Part shown: positions 1-12,474 of the stretch, one piece after another | Position numbering within the stretch: position 1 is the stretch's first letter | Layout of the letters: each line of letters begins with the position of its first letter | Assembly (NCBI GenBank): GCA_016709225.1 | Contig: JADJEE010000002.1 | Coordinates: forward strand, 2,046,001 to 2,110,000 | DNA from: Deltaproteobacteria bacterium | GTDB taxonomy: Bacteria > Myxococcota_A > Polyangia > Nannocystales > Nannocystaceae | Length of the DNA: 64,000 nt | Direction of reading: 5' to 3' | The notes under the pieces: model-generated | Told to the model about the DNA's origin: nothing | Databases searched by the model: none | The model's input: only the letters and a program-made list of their open reading frames with translations | Translations under genes and position numbers: made by a program

Positions 1-639
1 GTCGACGAAGTCGCGCACGCGCACGAAGCGGGACTGATCGTCGAACTGATCGGTCTGCTCGAACGCGATGTCGAGCAGCAGCTCGCGGCCGATCGTGAAC
101 GCCGCGAACACCTCCGCCGGCACCCCATCCAGCCGCAGCGCCGTGGTGTCGCCGAGGCCTTCGCAGAGCAGCGTGACGGTCGCGTTCTCGGTTCCGTCCA
201 CGTCCGCGGCGTCGACCGTGCACGGGGTGTCGAGCCGTGTGTAGCTGGTGGCATCGAGACCGAACAGCACCGCGTCGTCGACCGTGACGCGTGCCTGCGA
301 GAAGTAGTCCGGCTGCGGATCGCAGATCGAGCCCTCGTCGCACTGCGGCCCGTCACCCGTGCTGCCGCCTGCGCTCGGATCTGCCGCGGTGGTGGCCTCG
401 GCCTCGCCGCCGGCGCTCGGATCTGCCGCGGTGGTGGCCTCGGCCTCGCCGCCGCCGGCGTCGTCCGCCGCCGTGGAGCCCGAGCCACCGGCATCGCCGG
501 CGCTCGCGTCGGTACCCGAACCGCTCTCACCGGACTCCTGCTCCGAAGGCAGCGTGCCGAGGCGCGCAGGATCGCAGGCGGTGAGCAGCGTGGTGCCGAT
601 GGCGATGGTACGTAGGATGTCGTGGCGTGCGTGCATCAT
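1..639 (-). CDS. Lipoprotein, C-terminal end outside the window
   Basis: The reading frame is open on the minus strand from an ATG pair at 634-639 to the window edge, so the C-terminus is missing. The N-terminus is a lipoprotein signal: a short basic start (MMHARHD), a hydrophobic stretch and the lipobox LLTAC. It is followed by a Gly/Ser/Asp/Ala-rich linker with two identical 14-residue units (EAEATTAADPSAGG), then a Cys-containing domain without a family I recognise. The protein is probably anchored to a membrane and exposed. It lies 37 bp downstream of the anti-sigma gene on the same strand, so it may be co-transcribed with the sigma/anti-sigma pair. The lipoprotein call is firm; the function is unknown. 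Confidence 0.75.
   Translation of the reverse strand, partial: MMHARHDILRTIAIGTTLLTACDPARLGTLPSEQESGESGSGTDASAGDAGGSGSTAADDAGGGEAEATTAADPSAGGEAEATTAADPSAGGSTGDGPQCDEGSICDPQPDYFSQARVTVDDAVLFGLDATSYTRLDTPCTVDAADVDGTENATVTLLCEGLGDTTALRLDGVPAEVFAAFTIGRELLLDIAFEQTDQFDDQSRFVRVRDFVD
371..454. repeat. Two exact 42-bp tandem copies inside the lipoprotein linker
   Basis: Positions 371-412 and 413-454 are identical 42-bp units. They encode two in-frame 14-residue copies of a Glu/Ala/Thr-rich linker. Identity at the DNA level, including third codon positions, points to a recent slippage or duplication. Confidence 0.9.
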
Positions 640-676
640 GTCCTCACGAGCTACTGCCGCGGAAGCTGTCATTTCA

Positions 677-1402
677 TCACTGCGATCGCGATGCGCTCGC
701 ACATGGCTGCGTGCGCAGTCGGGTGACCGCCGCGTCGTCGGGGAATGACGCCGCGTAGTCATCGACCGCAGCGTCGATGCCGGCAGCCGAGCCGTCCTGA
801 CAAGCGATCGCGATCGCCAGCATCGCGGCCTCGCGCGCCATCGTGCCGTTGGGGATCTCGCGGTGATACTGCGCCAGCAGCCCACGCGCTGCGTCGACCC
901 GCCTCGCCGCGAGCGCGCGCTCGATGCGATCGATCAACGCGACCTCGGCGGCGAGCGGGTCGCTCGCAGTGCGCATCGCAGCGACCGACGCACCCGCGCG
1001 CGGACCCGGGCGCGCCGCGGGCACCACCGGCGCGGGTGCAGCCGGCTGCGCGCCGGACACCTGCACCGGGAGCTCGGCGGGGGCACCGGCCACGCGCGCG
1101 ACGGCATCGCCCCCCGGCGGCACCACCACGCGATCATCGACGGCCTGCTCGGCGGTCTCGCGCACGGCCAGCTGCGACGCGTCGTCCAGCGACGACAGCG
1201 ACAGCGCGGCGATCGTCGCGGCCGCCAGCGCCACCGCCACCACCCATGGCCCCCGACGCGGGCGTGCAAGCAGCGGGATCGCTGCCGTGGTCGGTGCCTG
1301 CAGCTGCGCCTGCAGCCGACGCCAACCGTCGTCGGTGATCGAAGGACGCGGCGTCATGGCGTCGGCGAAGCGCGCCCACGGATCGAGACCTTCGCGCGAC
1401 AT
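677..1402 (-). CDS. Membrane anti-sigma factor-like protein
   Basis: A 241-residue protein. The N-terminal ~45 residues (MSREGLDPWARFADAM...) form a short cytoplasmic segment typical of anti-sigma factors paired with ECF sigma factors. One hydrophobic segment follows at about residues 48-70, then a Pro/Ala-rich linker and a C-terminal helical region (about 155-235) that resembles a TPR-like fold. The start ATG at 1402-1400 overlaps the stop of the upstream sigma gene (ATGA), so the two are translationally coupled. This position and topology support sequestration of the sigma factor at the membrane. No zinc-binding HxxxCxxC anti-sigma motif is visible, so the call rests on context and topology. 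Confidence 0.7.
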   Translation of the reverse strand: MSREGLDPWARFADAMTPRPSITDDGWRRLQAQLQAPTTAAIPLLARPRRGPWVVAVALAAATIAALSLSSLDDASQLAVRETAEQAVDDRVVVPPGGDAVARVAGAPAELPVQVSGAQPAAPAPVVPAARPGPRAGASVAAMRTASDPLAAEVALIDRIERALAARRVDAARGLLAQYHREIPNGTMAREAAMLAIAIACQDGSAAGIDAAVDDYAASFPDDAAVTRLRTQPCASASRSQ

Positions 1403-1944
1403 CAGCTCGCCTCCCGAGTGTGCAGCTCGAGCCGTTGGAAGCGGGCCCGCGCCAGTCGCAGCCGCGAGTAGACCGTCGCCAGCGGCACCTCCACGAGCGC
1501 CGCGATCTGCGGCGCCGTCATGTCTTCGAACTCGGTGAGCACGAAGACCTCGCGCTGCTCGAGCGGCATCTCGTCCAGCAGCTTGCCGACCCGCTCGAGC
1601 AGCTCGCGGTGTTCGGCGGTCTCGTCGGGCGGGATGACGCGGTGCTCGTCCACGAGGATCTCCTGCTGCAGCCGGGCGCGGTACTGGTTGGTGCGAGCGA
1701 CCCGCCACGCGATGCGGCGGGCGATCGCGAACACCCACGGCCGCAGACTGCGGCTGGTGTCGACCTCCACGAGGCGTCGATGGACCACCAAGAAGCACTC
1801 CTGGGCCGCGTCGTCGACCATGCCGGCCGGCACGCCCAGACAACGCAGCAGCCGCCACACGGACGGGTGGTGCTCGCGGTAGATGTGCTCGAACGACGCG
1901 GGGTCCAACTGATGCGACTGCCGCTCCCCTTGCCCGTATGCCAC
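1402..1944 (-). CDS. ECF-family RNA polymerase sigma factor
   Basis: The protein has sigma-70 region 2 (FEHIYREHHPSVWRLLRCL, then DDAAQECFLVVHRRL) and region 4 with a helix-turn-helix (EQREVFVLTEFEDMTAPQIA, then VPLATVYSRLRLARARF). Both domains needed for an extracytoplasmic-function sigma factor are present and no sigma-3 domain is seen. I chose the GTG at 1944 (180 residues), just before region 2. The frame stays open to an ATG at 2094, but the extra N-terminal segment is Arg/Pro-rich and looks non-coding. The stop overlaps the anti-sigma start by 4 bp. The sigma factor probably drives its own operon, as is usual for the family. The target regulon cannot be read from here. Confidence 0.88.
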   Translation of the reverse strand: MAYGQGERQSHQLDPASFEHIYREHHPSVWRLLRCLGVPAGMVDDAAQECFLVVHRRLVEVDTSRSLRPWVFAIARRIAWRVARTNQYRARLQQEILVDEHRVIPPDETAEHRELLERVGKLLDEMPLEQREVFVLTEFEDMTAPQIAALVEVPLATVYSRLRLARARFQRLELHTREAS

Positions 1945-2114
1945 GGGCAGCGCCGATCCATCACGGCCGATGGTTTTTCTGCGCGCCCGCGCCCGTGCGG
2001 GCCGGCCCAGGGGGCCGCGGTGCGGTAGCGCGCGAGCGCCAGGGTCTGGCCGCATCTCGCCGGTGCCCGCGGCGGCGCACCGCAGCGGCAGCACGCCCGC
2101 GGTAGGTTGCTCGG

Positions 2115-2321
2115 GTGTCGACGGCGGCGGAACGCATGCGCGTGGCGCTGGAGCTCTCCGCGTTGGCAGAGGCGGTCATGCGCGAGAATCTCCGTCGGCA
2201 GCATCCGGGCGCCAGCCCGGTCGCACTCGAGGCGCTGCTCACCGAGTGGTTTGCGACGCGTCCCGGTGCGGAGCACGGCGATGCCGAGGGCCGCCCCATC
2301 GATCCCTCGCGCTTCGGATGA
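2115..2321 (+). CDS. Small helical protein, Rv0078B-like antitoxin family (tentative)
   Basis: A 68-residue protein with a GTG start. It begins AAERMRVALELSALAEAVMR and continues with LRRQHPGASPVALEALLTEW. The pattern of a helix, a basic LRRxxP turn and a second helix ending in a Trp resembles the short antitoxins named after mycobacterial Rv0078B. Those are normally next to a nucleotidyltransferase-like toxin. No partner is visible here: the next gene is a cupin. The gene is divergent from the sigma factor. Codon use (high GC at third positions) supports coding; the family call is from memory of the pattern and is uncertain. Confidence 0.55.
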   Translation: MSTAAERMRVALELSALAEAVMRENLRRQHPGASPVALEALLTEWFATRPGAEHGDAEGRPIDPSRFG

Positions 2322-2439
2322 GCAAGCTGCTCGCGAGGCCGGCCGGCTCGCCAAGCCAGCGAATCACCGCTCGAGCTTCGCGTCGTGGGAGGGTGCAAGC
2401 TGACGCGACGCCGGGCGGCGCTGGGCGATACTCGCCGCG

Positions 2440-2943
2440 ATGACCGAGCGCGCGCCCACCGACCACCTCGTCCGCACCTCCGAGCTCGACGCCAACGCTG
2501 CCATGCACGTGCGTCACCCGCTGAACCCGCGCTCGGAGCTGTTCATGGCGCGTCTTGGGGATCGCACGGGCCTCGTGCACCTGGGCGTCTCGCTTGCACG
2601 GCTGCCGCCGGGCAAGGAGAGCTTCGCGCTGCACGTGCACAGCATCCAAGAGGAATGGATCTACGTGGTGTCGGGCACTGGCCACGTGCGCATCGACGAT
2701 GCCGAGCTCGCGATCGGACCCGGCGATTTCGTCGGCTTCCCGCCGGGCGGCCCGGCGCACCTGGTGCGCAACACGTCGGAGGCCGACCTCGTGTATCTGC
2801 AGGGGGGTGATCGCCGCGCCGGCGATCGCGGGTGGTTCCCCGAGCTCGGGCTCGTCGCCTTCGAGCACGACGCCGGGCGCATGGCGCTGGTGAAGCAGGA
2901 GGGCATCGAGCTGCGGCCGATGTCCGACTGGCTGGCGAAGTGA
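2440..2943 (+). CDS. Cupin-domain protein
   Basis: A 167-residue single-domain protein with cupin motif 1 (HVHSIQEEWIYVVSGTGHVR, about residues 66-86) and motif 2 (IGPGDFVGFPPGGPAHLVRN). The His/His/Glu/His pattern of a metal-binding bicupin half is present. The length fits a small standalone cupin. The substrate is unknown; the family ranges from sugar isomerases to dioxygenases and sensors. It ends in a strong hairpin shared with the convergent downstream gene, so it is probably monocistronic. Confidence 0.85.
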   Translation: MTERAPTDHLVRTSELDANAAMHVRHPLNPRSELFMARLGDRTGLVHLGVSLARLPPGKESFALHVHSIQEEWIYVVSGTGHVRIDDAELAIGPGDFVGFPPGGPAHLVRNTSEADLVYLQGGDRRAGDRGWFPELGLVAFEHDAGRMALVKQEGIELRPMSDWLAK

Positions 2944-2955
2944 CGGATCGAGGCT

Positions 2956-2987
2956 TCGAGCGCGAGCACGTAGCTCGGCGCGCTCGA
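2956..2987. terminator. Hairpin between convergent genes (likely bidirectional terminator)
   Basis: A perfect 9-bp inverted repeat TCGAGCGCG / CGCGCTCGA (2956-2964 and 2979-2987), with a nested GAGC/GCTC stem in the loop. It lies in the 75-bp gap between two convergent genes. No T-tract is present. Confidence 0.4.
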
Positions 2988-3018
2988 GCGGACTGCATCG
3001 ATCGCGGCGAGATGTGGC

Positions 3019-4065
3019 TCAGCGCAGCCGCACCGCCAGCGAGGCGCCCACGCGCCCGCCCACGCGCCCGCCCGGCGGCACCGCGATCGCACCGCCGTCG
3101 CTGCGGCCGAACTCGAAGCCGGCGCGGAGCAACGCGACGCTGACGGCCCCGTGCACGCCGAGCGCCAGGCGAGGCCACGGCGACCACCACAACCCCGCAT
3201 CGAGCGCGAGCTGGATCGCGGCCCGCTGGCCGACCCGCGGCGCGAGCAGGTCGCCCCGTGGCGAGCCGACCACGTCGATGAGCTCGAGGCCGAGCAGCAC
3301 CGGCACCCGTAGCGTGCGCCATCGCGGCGCGACCCCTGCCCGCACCGCGAACGACCACGCCGACAGCCGCGCGTCGACATCCGGCGCGGCCGTGACGGTG
3401 CGCCTGAACACGTGCGTCGCGTCGAGCTGCAATCGCGCGAGCGTCCACTGCCACGCGAACACCAGCCCGAGCGCGCCGCTCGGCTTGGGCACCGGACCGA
3501 AGGCGGCGCCGCCGATCGCACCCAGCCATCCAAGGCCACGCAGCCGCGGCCGCGATCGCGAGCGAACCGTCGGTGCGGCGACCGGACCGCGCGGCGGCAG
3601 TGCGGCGACCGCAGCTGGTCGCGCAGCCTCGGGCTCGTCCGCGGGCACATCGATCGCGGGCGGCGGTGCGACCGGCTCGGGCGCGCTCGTCACCTGCGGT
3701 GGATCGACGGCGTCGGGGCCCGCGAGTCCTCGCAGCTGCGCACCGACCACCAGCATCGCCGCATCGGCGGCGAGCGTGCAGTCCGCGGCATCGAGGTCGC
3801 GCTCGATCACCAGCTCCTCCACCGCGAGCTCGATGTGGACGTGCACCGCCTCGAGTCCCGCACGCGTCATCGTGATCGTGGCCCGACGCGTGCCGCTGGG
3901 ATCGTCGACCAGACCCAGGTCGCCGCGGCGCCCATGCTGCACCCGCACGTCGCAGACCCCGTCGGCGTCCCACTCGAGCGCGACCGGCACCGTGTGCACG
4001 ACCGGCTCGCCGCGACCAACGGCCGCGGCCAACCCGAGCGATGCGCACGCGAACTTCACACCCAC
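3019..4065 (-). CDS. Exported protein, possible outer-membrane beta-rich C-terminal domain
   Basis: A 348-residue protein of unknown family. It has a weak N-terminal signal (MGVKFACASLGLAAAVGRG), an N-terminal beta-rich region with VRVQHGRRGDLGL, then a Pro/Ala-rich linker at about residues 125-165. The second half (from about 180) alternates short hydrophobic and polar strands and ends in VGGRVGASLAVRLR. Alternating strands ending in an aromatic- or basic-terminated strand are common in outer-membrane barrels, but the terminal residue here is Arg, so barrel insertion is not certain. It is convergent with the cupin gene and divergent from pcrA. Confidence 0.7.
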   Translation of the reverse strand: MGVKFACASLGLAAAVGRGEPVVHTVPVALEWDADGVCDVRVQHGRRGDLGLVDDPSGTRRATITMTRAGLEAVHVHIELAVEELVIERDLDAADCTLAADAAMLVVGAQLRGLAGPDAVDPPQVTSAPEPVAPPPAIDVPADEPEAARPAAVAALPPRGPVAAPTVRSRSRPRLRGLGWLGAIGGAAFGPVPKPSGALGLVFAWQWTLARLQLDATHVFRRTVTAAPDVDARLSAWSFAVRAGVAPRWRTLRVPVLLGLELIDVVGSPRGDLLAPRVGQRAAIQLALDAGLWWSPWPRLALGVHGAVSVALLRAGFEFGRSDGGAIAVPPGGRVGGRVGASLAVRLR

Positions 4066-4189
4066 GAACGACGACCGACGTCCGATTGTGGCGCGTCATC
4101 GCCACGCGCGCCAGCACGGAGCTCGCGCGGCGGTTTCGCCGATCACCGCGCACGACAACCGCCCCACCCTTGGCTTACCCTCCGCACAC

Positions 4190-6448
4190 GTGAGCGCCGA
4201 CGCCGGAGATCTCCCGTCGCCCACCCACGGGCTCAACCGCGAGCAGGCCAGCGCCGTCGTGCATCGCGGCTCGCCGCTGTTGGTGCTCGCCGGCGCCGGC
4301 ACGGGCAAGACCCGCGTCATCACGCACCGCGTCGCCGCGCTGCTCGACGAGGGCGTGCCGCCGTGGCGGATCCTCGCCGTGACCTTCACCAACAAGGCCG
4401 CGGCCGAGATGCGCGAGCGCATCGACCGGCTGTGCGAGGGTCGCCACCAAACCCGCGAGATCTGGGTCGGCACCTTCCACAGCATCTGCGCCCGCATCCT
4501 GCGGCGCTTCGGGCAGCCGCTCGGGCTGTCGCCCCACTTCACGATCTTCGACACCGCCGACGGTGTGCAGGTGATGACGCGGGTGCTCGAGCAGCTCGAC
4601 GTCTCCGACAAGCTGTTCACGCCCCGCGGCGTGCTGGGCTGGATCGATCGCGCGAAGAACCGCGGCGTCGGCCCCGACGAGCTCGATCGCATCGGCTGCC
4701 TCGAGCCGGTGCGCAGCGTGGTCGCCAGGGCCTTCAAGCTGTACCAGCAGCGGCTGCTCGCCCAGAACGGCGTCGACTTCGGCGATCTCATCGTGCACAC
4801 CGTCACGCTGCTGCGCGGCGCGGAGAAGCCCGCCCAGGGCCAGCTCGGCGACACCGATCCGGTGCGCGCGCTGCTGCACCGCTTCGCGCACGTGGTGGTC
4901 GACGAGTTCCAGGACACCAACCCGGTGCAGGCCGAGCTGGTCGATCGACTGTCGGGCCATGCCGAGCTGTGCGTGGTCGGTGACGACGACCAGGCCATCT
5001 ATGGCTGGCGCGGCGCCGATGTCGAACAGATCCTGCGCTTCGACGCGCGCCACCGCGACTGCGAGGTGGTGCGGCTCGAGCACAACTACCGCAGCACCGG
5101 CTTCATCCTGCGCTGCGCCGACGCGGTGATCCGCCGCAACGCCGGTCGCCTCGGCAAGACCCTGTGGACCGACGCGGGCGACGGCGAGCCGGTGCGGGTG
5201 CTCGAGCTGCCGGGCGAACGCGAAGAGGCACGGCTGGTCGCGCACGAGATCCGCGCGGCCATCGACGACGGCGCATCGCCCGAGGAGTTCGCGATCTTCT
5301 ATCGCACCCACGCGCAGTCGCGGGCCATCGAGGACGCGCTGCGTACCGCGGGCATCGGCTGCCGCATCGTCGGTGGGCTCGCGTTCTACGAGCGCGCCGA
5401 GGTCAAGGACATCCTGGCCTACCTGGTCGCGCTGCAGAACCCCGACTCCGACGCGCACCTCGGCCGCATCGTGAACCGGCCCGCGCGCGGCATCGGCCAC
5501 ACCACCATCGACAAGCTGCAGAACCTCGCGATCACGCGGGGCTGCTCGCTGTGGCAGGCGCTGCCCCACGCACGCGAGGCCGGGGTCTCGGCGGGCGCGG
5601 CCAAGAAGCTGCAGGTCTTCGTCGAGCTCATCACGGGGCTGCGCGCGCTGGTCGACGAGCGGCCGCTCGACGAGCTGGTCGCCGAGGTCGTCGAGCGCAC
5701 CGGCTACCGCGAATCGCTGGTGCTCGATGGCGACGAAGAGGCGCTCGCGCGGCTCGAGAACCTCCAGGAGTTGCTCGGCAACGTCGCCGAGTTCATGGCC
5801 GAGCACGACGGCGCAACGCTCTCGGACTACCTCGAGCAGACCAGCTTGGTCGGCGGCGAGCGTGGCGAGGGCGATCGCGGGCGATCGGTCACGCTGATGA
5901 CCGTCCACTCGGCCAAGGGCCTCGAATTCGACAGCGTCTACCTCACCGGCATGGAAGAGCGCGTGTTCCCCCACGCCCGCGTGATCGACGACCCGGTCGC
6001 GATGGAGGAGGAGCGCCGGCTCGCGTACGTCGCGATCACCCGCGCGCGCAAGCGGCTCACGCTCACCACGGTGTCGCAGCGCCGACTCTACGGCCAGCTG
6101 CAGCAGGGCTCACCGTCACGCTTCGTGCTGGAGCTGCCCCGCGAGGCGCTCGCGACCGCGAGCAAGCGCGGCCGGGCGCGTCCCGAGCTCGCGCCGCGCC
6201 CGGCCCCGCAGCCGTCGTGGAACGACGACGTCGTCTACGACGGCGAGCCGACCCTCGAGACCGAAGAGCTCACCGGCGAGGTCGGCGAGGGTGTCGCGCT
6301 GTGGGTCGGCATGCACGTCCGACACAAGGACTTCGGGGTCGGCGAGCTGGTCGGCTGGAGCGGTGTGGGTACGAACATGAAGTTCAACCTGCGGTTCGCC
6401 CGCATCGGCATGAAGACGATCTTGGCGCGGTTCTGCGAGCCGCTCTGA
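4190..6448 (+). CDS. pcrA: ATP-dependent DNA helicase PcrA/UvrD
   Basis: A 752-residue superfamily 1 helicase that unwinds DNA 3'-5' in nucleotide-excision and mismatch repair. Visible motifs: motif I AGAGTGKT (about residues 33-40), TFTNKAAAEM, motif II VVDEFQDTN (about 236), GDDDQAIYGWRGA, motif IV-like LEHNYRST, VTLMTVHSAKGLEFD, and motif VI VAITRARKRL. The C-terminus (VGMHVRHKDFGVGELVGW) is the Tudor-like RNA polymerase-binding domain of PcrA. I start at the GTG at 4190, shortly before the conserved LNREQ segment. The frame is open upstream, but that part is antisense to the neighbouring gene. The length is normal for the family. Confidence 0.95.
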   Translation: MSADAGDLPSPTHGLNREQASAVVHRGSPLLVLAGAGTGKTRVITHRVAALLDEGVPPWRILAVTFTNKAAAEMRERIDRLCEGRHQTREIWVGTFHSICARILRRFGQPLGLSPHFTIFDTADGVQVMTRVLEQLDVSDKLFTPRGVLGWIDRAKNRGVGPDELDRIGCLEPVRSVVARAFKLYQQRLLAQNGVDFGDLIVHTVTLLRGAEKPAQGQLGDTDPVRALLHRFAHVVVDEFQDTNPVQAELVDRLSGHAELCVVGDDDQAIYGWRGADVEQILRFDARHRDCEVVRLEHNYRSTGFILRCADAVIRRNAGRLGKTLWTDAGDGEPVRVLELPGEREEARLVAHEIRAAIDDGASPEEFAIFYRTHAQSRAIEDALRTAGIGCRIVGGLAFYERAEVKDILAYLVALQNPDSDAHLGRIVNRPARGIGHTTIDKLQNLAITRGCSLWQALPHAREAGVSAGAAKKLQVFVELITGLRALVDERPLDELVAEVVERTGYRESLVLDGDEEALARLENLQELLGNVAEFMAEHDGATLSDYLEQTSLVGGERGEGDRGRSVTLMTVHSAKGLEFDSVYLTGMEERVFPHARVIDDPVAMEEERRLAYVAITRARKRLTLTTVSQRRLYGQLQQGSPSRFVLELPREALATASKRGRARPELAPRPAPQPSWNDDVVYDGEPTLETEELTGEVGEGVALWVGMHVRHKDFGVGELVGWSGVGTNMKFNLRFARIGMKTILARFCEPL

Positions 6449-6464
6449 ACACGCGCGTCGGCCC

Positions 6465-6479
6465 CCGGGACGCTCCCGG
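6465..6479 (+). terminator. Short hairpin after pcrA
   Basis: A perfect 6-bp stem CCGGGA/TCCCGG with a CGC loop, 17 bp after the pcrA stop. No T-tract follows, so it is only a candidate terminator. Confidence 0.25.
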
Positions 6480-6595
6480 AACCTCGGGCCGGCGAAACCC
6501 CACCTTTGCAGCACCCGCGCCGGAGTCCTCGCGGGCTGGCCGGGGCCGTGCGGACCAGGGCACCATGGTGGGGTCACCATGGTCGAGCAGACGCC

Positions 6596-10654
<4,059 letters not shown>

Positions 10655-10706
10655 GGCGCCTGCGCGCGGGCCGACCCGCGCACGGACTGCTACGCTTGCG
10701 GCCGTC

Positions 10707-11381
10707 ATGCACCTGCGTGTCCTCGCCCTCGTCGCGCTCGCACTCCCCTTCGCCTGCGACAAGCCGCAGCCACAGCCGTTGCCCGATCCGACTGGTGGTG
10801 GTGGTGGTGGTGGTGGCGATCCGACTGCGGCCTCGGGCGCCGACGGCACCCCCGTCGACGACGGCGGAGGTGAGACCCCGACGCCGGCCGGCGGCGCGCG
10901 GGCGCGGGCGGTGCCGGGCGATCATCCGTTGTTCGGTCGCTTCGAGGGCGCGGGCCTTCCCAATGCGTGCAAGGCCGACGGGGAGTGCTTCGCCGCCGGC
11001 TGCGGCGGCGAGCTATGCAGCGCCGAGCGAGGCGCCGCGACCACCTGCGAGGTGCTCGAGGTGCAGCTGCCGCGTGACGCCGCGTGCGGCTGCATCGAGG
11101 GCGACTGTGCGTGGTGGAGCCCGACCGGTCAGACCCTGCCGCTACCCGGCGGCCACGACGTGCCGCAGCCCAACTCCGGCCAGGGCCCCAAGGAGCAGCT
11201 GCTGACGTGCGGCGACAAGCAATGCAAGCCCGGCCAGGAGTGCGTCGGCTACTACGGCATCGCTGGCCCGCGCGGCCCGAAGTTCGAGAGCTGCGAGTGG
11301 CGCTGCGATCGCAAGCAGGCGTGCCCGAGCGGCACCAAGTGCACGACCATCGCGGACGGTCCGGGCGCGGTGTGCCGATAG
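10707..11381 (+). CDS. Cys-rich lipoprotein with eight-cysteine-cluster-like domain
   Basis: A 224-residue lipoprotein. The signal ends in LPFACDK. A Gly-rich linker encoded by seven GGT codons and one GGC (10794-10817) follows, then a domain with the Cys pattern of the myxobacterial eight-cysteine-cluster family: CKADGECFAAGCGGELC, later CGCIEGDCAWW. A second Cys-rich part (CGDKQCKPGQECVGYYG to the C-terminus) looks disulphide-bonded. The start ATG is at 10707, 52 bp after the kinase gene on the same strand, so co-transcription is possible. It probably sits on the outer surface; the function is unknown. Confidence 0.8.
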   Translation: MHLRVLALVALALPFACDKPQPQPLPDPTGGGGGGGGDPTAASGADGTPVDDGGGETPTPAGGARARAVPGDHPLFGRFEGAGLPNACKADGECFAAGCGGELCSAERGAATTCEVLEVQLPRDAACGCIEGDCAWWSPTGQTLPLPGGHDVPQPNSGQGPKEQLLTCGDKQCKPGQECVGYYGIAGPRGPKFESCEWRCDRKQACPSGTKCTTIADGPGAVCR

Positions 11382-11391
11382 CATCCGCTGG

Positions 11392-12402
11392 TCAGTGGAA
11401 GACCCGCCGCACCCAGCTATCCAGGCCCCGCGGATCCTCAGCGCCGCCGAGGCGACGCAGCGCCGCCGCGAACTCCCCCGCGCTGCTGAAGCGCCGCTGC
11501 GGCGCCGGCTGCAACGCGACCATCAGCACGTCCTCGAGCTCCGAGGGGATGTCGGCGCGGACCTGCGACGGCAGCGGCACCGCACCGATGGCGATGCGCG
11601 CGATGACCTGCTCGGGCGCCAGTCGCCGGTAGAGCCGCGACCAGGTGGCGAGCTCCCACAGCACCACGCCGAGCGCATACACATCGCTGCGGCGATCGAG
11701 GCCCTCGCCGCGACACTGCTCGGGTGACATGTACGCGAGCGCGCCGGCCCGCGGCATGCCGCGGCGCTCGACCGGACACAGCCGGCTCTGCGCGCAGCCG
11801 AAGTCGACCAGCTTCACGCTGCCATCGTAGGTCACGGTGACGTTGCCGGGCGCGACGTCGGCGTGCACGACCTGCAGCGGCGTTCGATCGGCGGTGATGC
11901 GGCCGTGGGCGTGGTCGAGCGCCTCCGCCATCGAGGCCACCAGTGAGATCGCGTGCCGCAGCGGCATGCGCAGGCCGTACTCCTCGGCGCGGCGCACGAG
12001 CTCCGGCAGCGAGCGACCGTGCAGCATCTCGGTCGCGAAGTAGCCATGGGTGGAGGCGTGCCCGCTGTCGAGTGCCCGCACGATGCCGCGGTGATCGAAC
12101 GCGCCCAGCAGCATCGCCTCGTGGGCGAACAACCGCCGCGCCTCGGGCACGTGGTGCAGCTCGGGGCGGATGCGCTTGACCATCGCGACCTCGGCCACGC
12201 CGTCGTCGTCGCGATCGAACAGCGCGATGAAGACCTCCGACAGCGCACAGCTGCGGACCCGGCGGACCGGACGGAAGCGACCCATCGCAACCGCACGGTG
12301 CACCGCGCCGGCCAGCTCGCGCGTGCCGGCGCCGACGTTCGTCGGACCGGCCCACGGCCACGTGTCGTCGGATGCCACCGACGATCGCGCGCCCGACTTC
12401 AC
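11392..12402 (-). CDS. Ser/Thr protein kinase-like protein with altered catalytic loop
   Basis: A roughly 336-residue kinase domain without a membrane segment or sensor domain. The ATP-binding Lys is in VAMVKRIRPEL and the magnesium-binding DFG in KLVDFGCAQ; the activation end is LAYMSPEQCRG. The catalytic loop reads VVHADVAPGNV instead of the usual HRDLKPEN. The catalytic Asp is kept, while the Arg and the Lys are Ala. Loss of the HRD Arg often goes with independence from activation-loop phosphorylation, so activity is possible but should be tested. The GTG at 12402 has a GAGGTGG ribosome-binding sequence just upstream. The frame extends to a TTG at 12429. Confidence 0.8.
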   Translation of the reverse strand: MKSGARSSVASDDTWPWAGPTNVGAGTRELAGAVHRAVAMGRFRPVRRVRSCALSEVFIALFDRDDDGVAEVAMVKRIRPELHHVPEARRLFAHEAMLLGAFDHRGIVRALDSGHASTHGYFATEMLHGRSLPELVRRAEEYGLRMPLRHAISLVASMAEALDHAHGRITADRTPLQVVHADVAPGNVTVTYDGSVKLVDFGCAQSRLCPVERRGMPRAGALAYMSPEQCRGEGLDRRSDVYALGVVLWELATWSRLYRRLAPEQVIARIAIGAVPLPSQVRADIPSELEDVLMVALQPAPQRRFSSAGEFAAALRRLGGAEDPRGLDSWVRRVFH

Positions 12403-12419
12403 GTGCCCCACCTCGATGT

Positions 12420-12437
12420 AGTGCCCCAAGGGGCACT
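12420..12437. terminator. Hairpin between two minus-strand genes
   Basis: A perfect 8-bp stem AGTGCCCC/GGGGCACT with an AA loop. It lies 38 bp beyond the stop of the beta-propeller-like gene and before the kinase start. A third GTGCCCC copy lies at 12403-12409. It could be a terminator or a leader structure of the kinase mRNA. Confidence 0.4.
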
Positions 12438-12474
12438 GCGGTTCGCCGCGACCTCGCGTGGCCGGACGATCGCG

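Noticed and set aside
10794..10817. GGT microsatellite as a phase-variation switch
   Set aside because: The unit is three bases, so changes would only alter linker length and not switch the frame.
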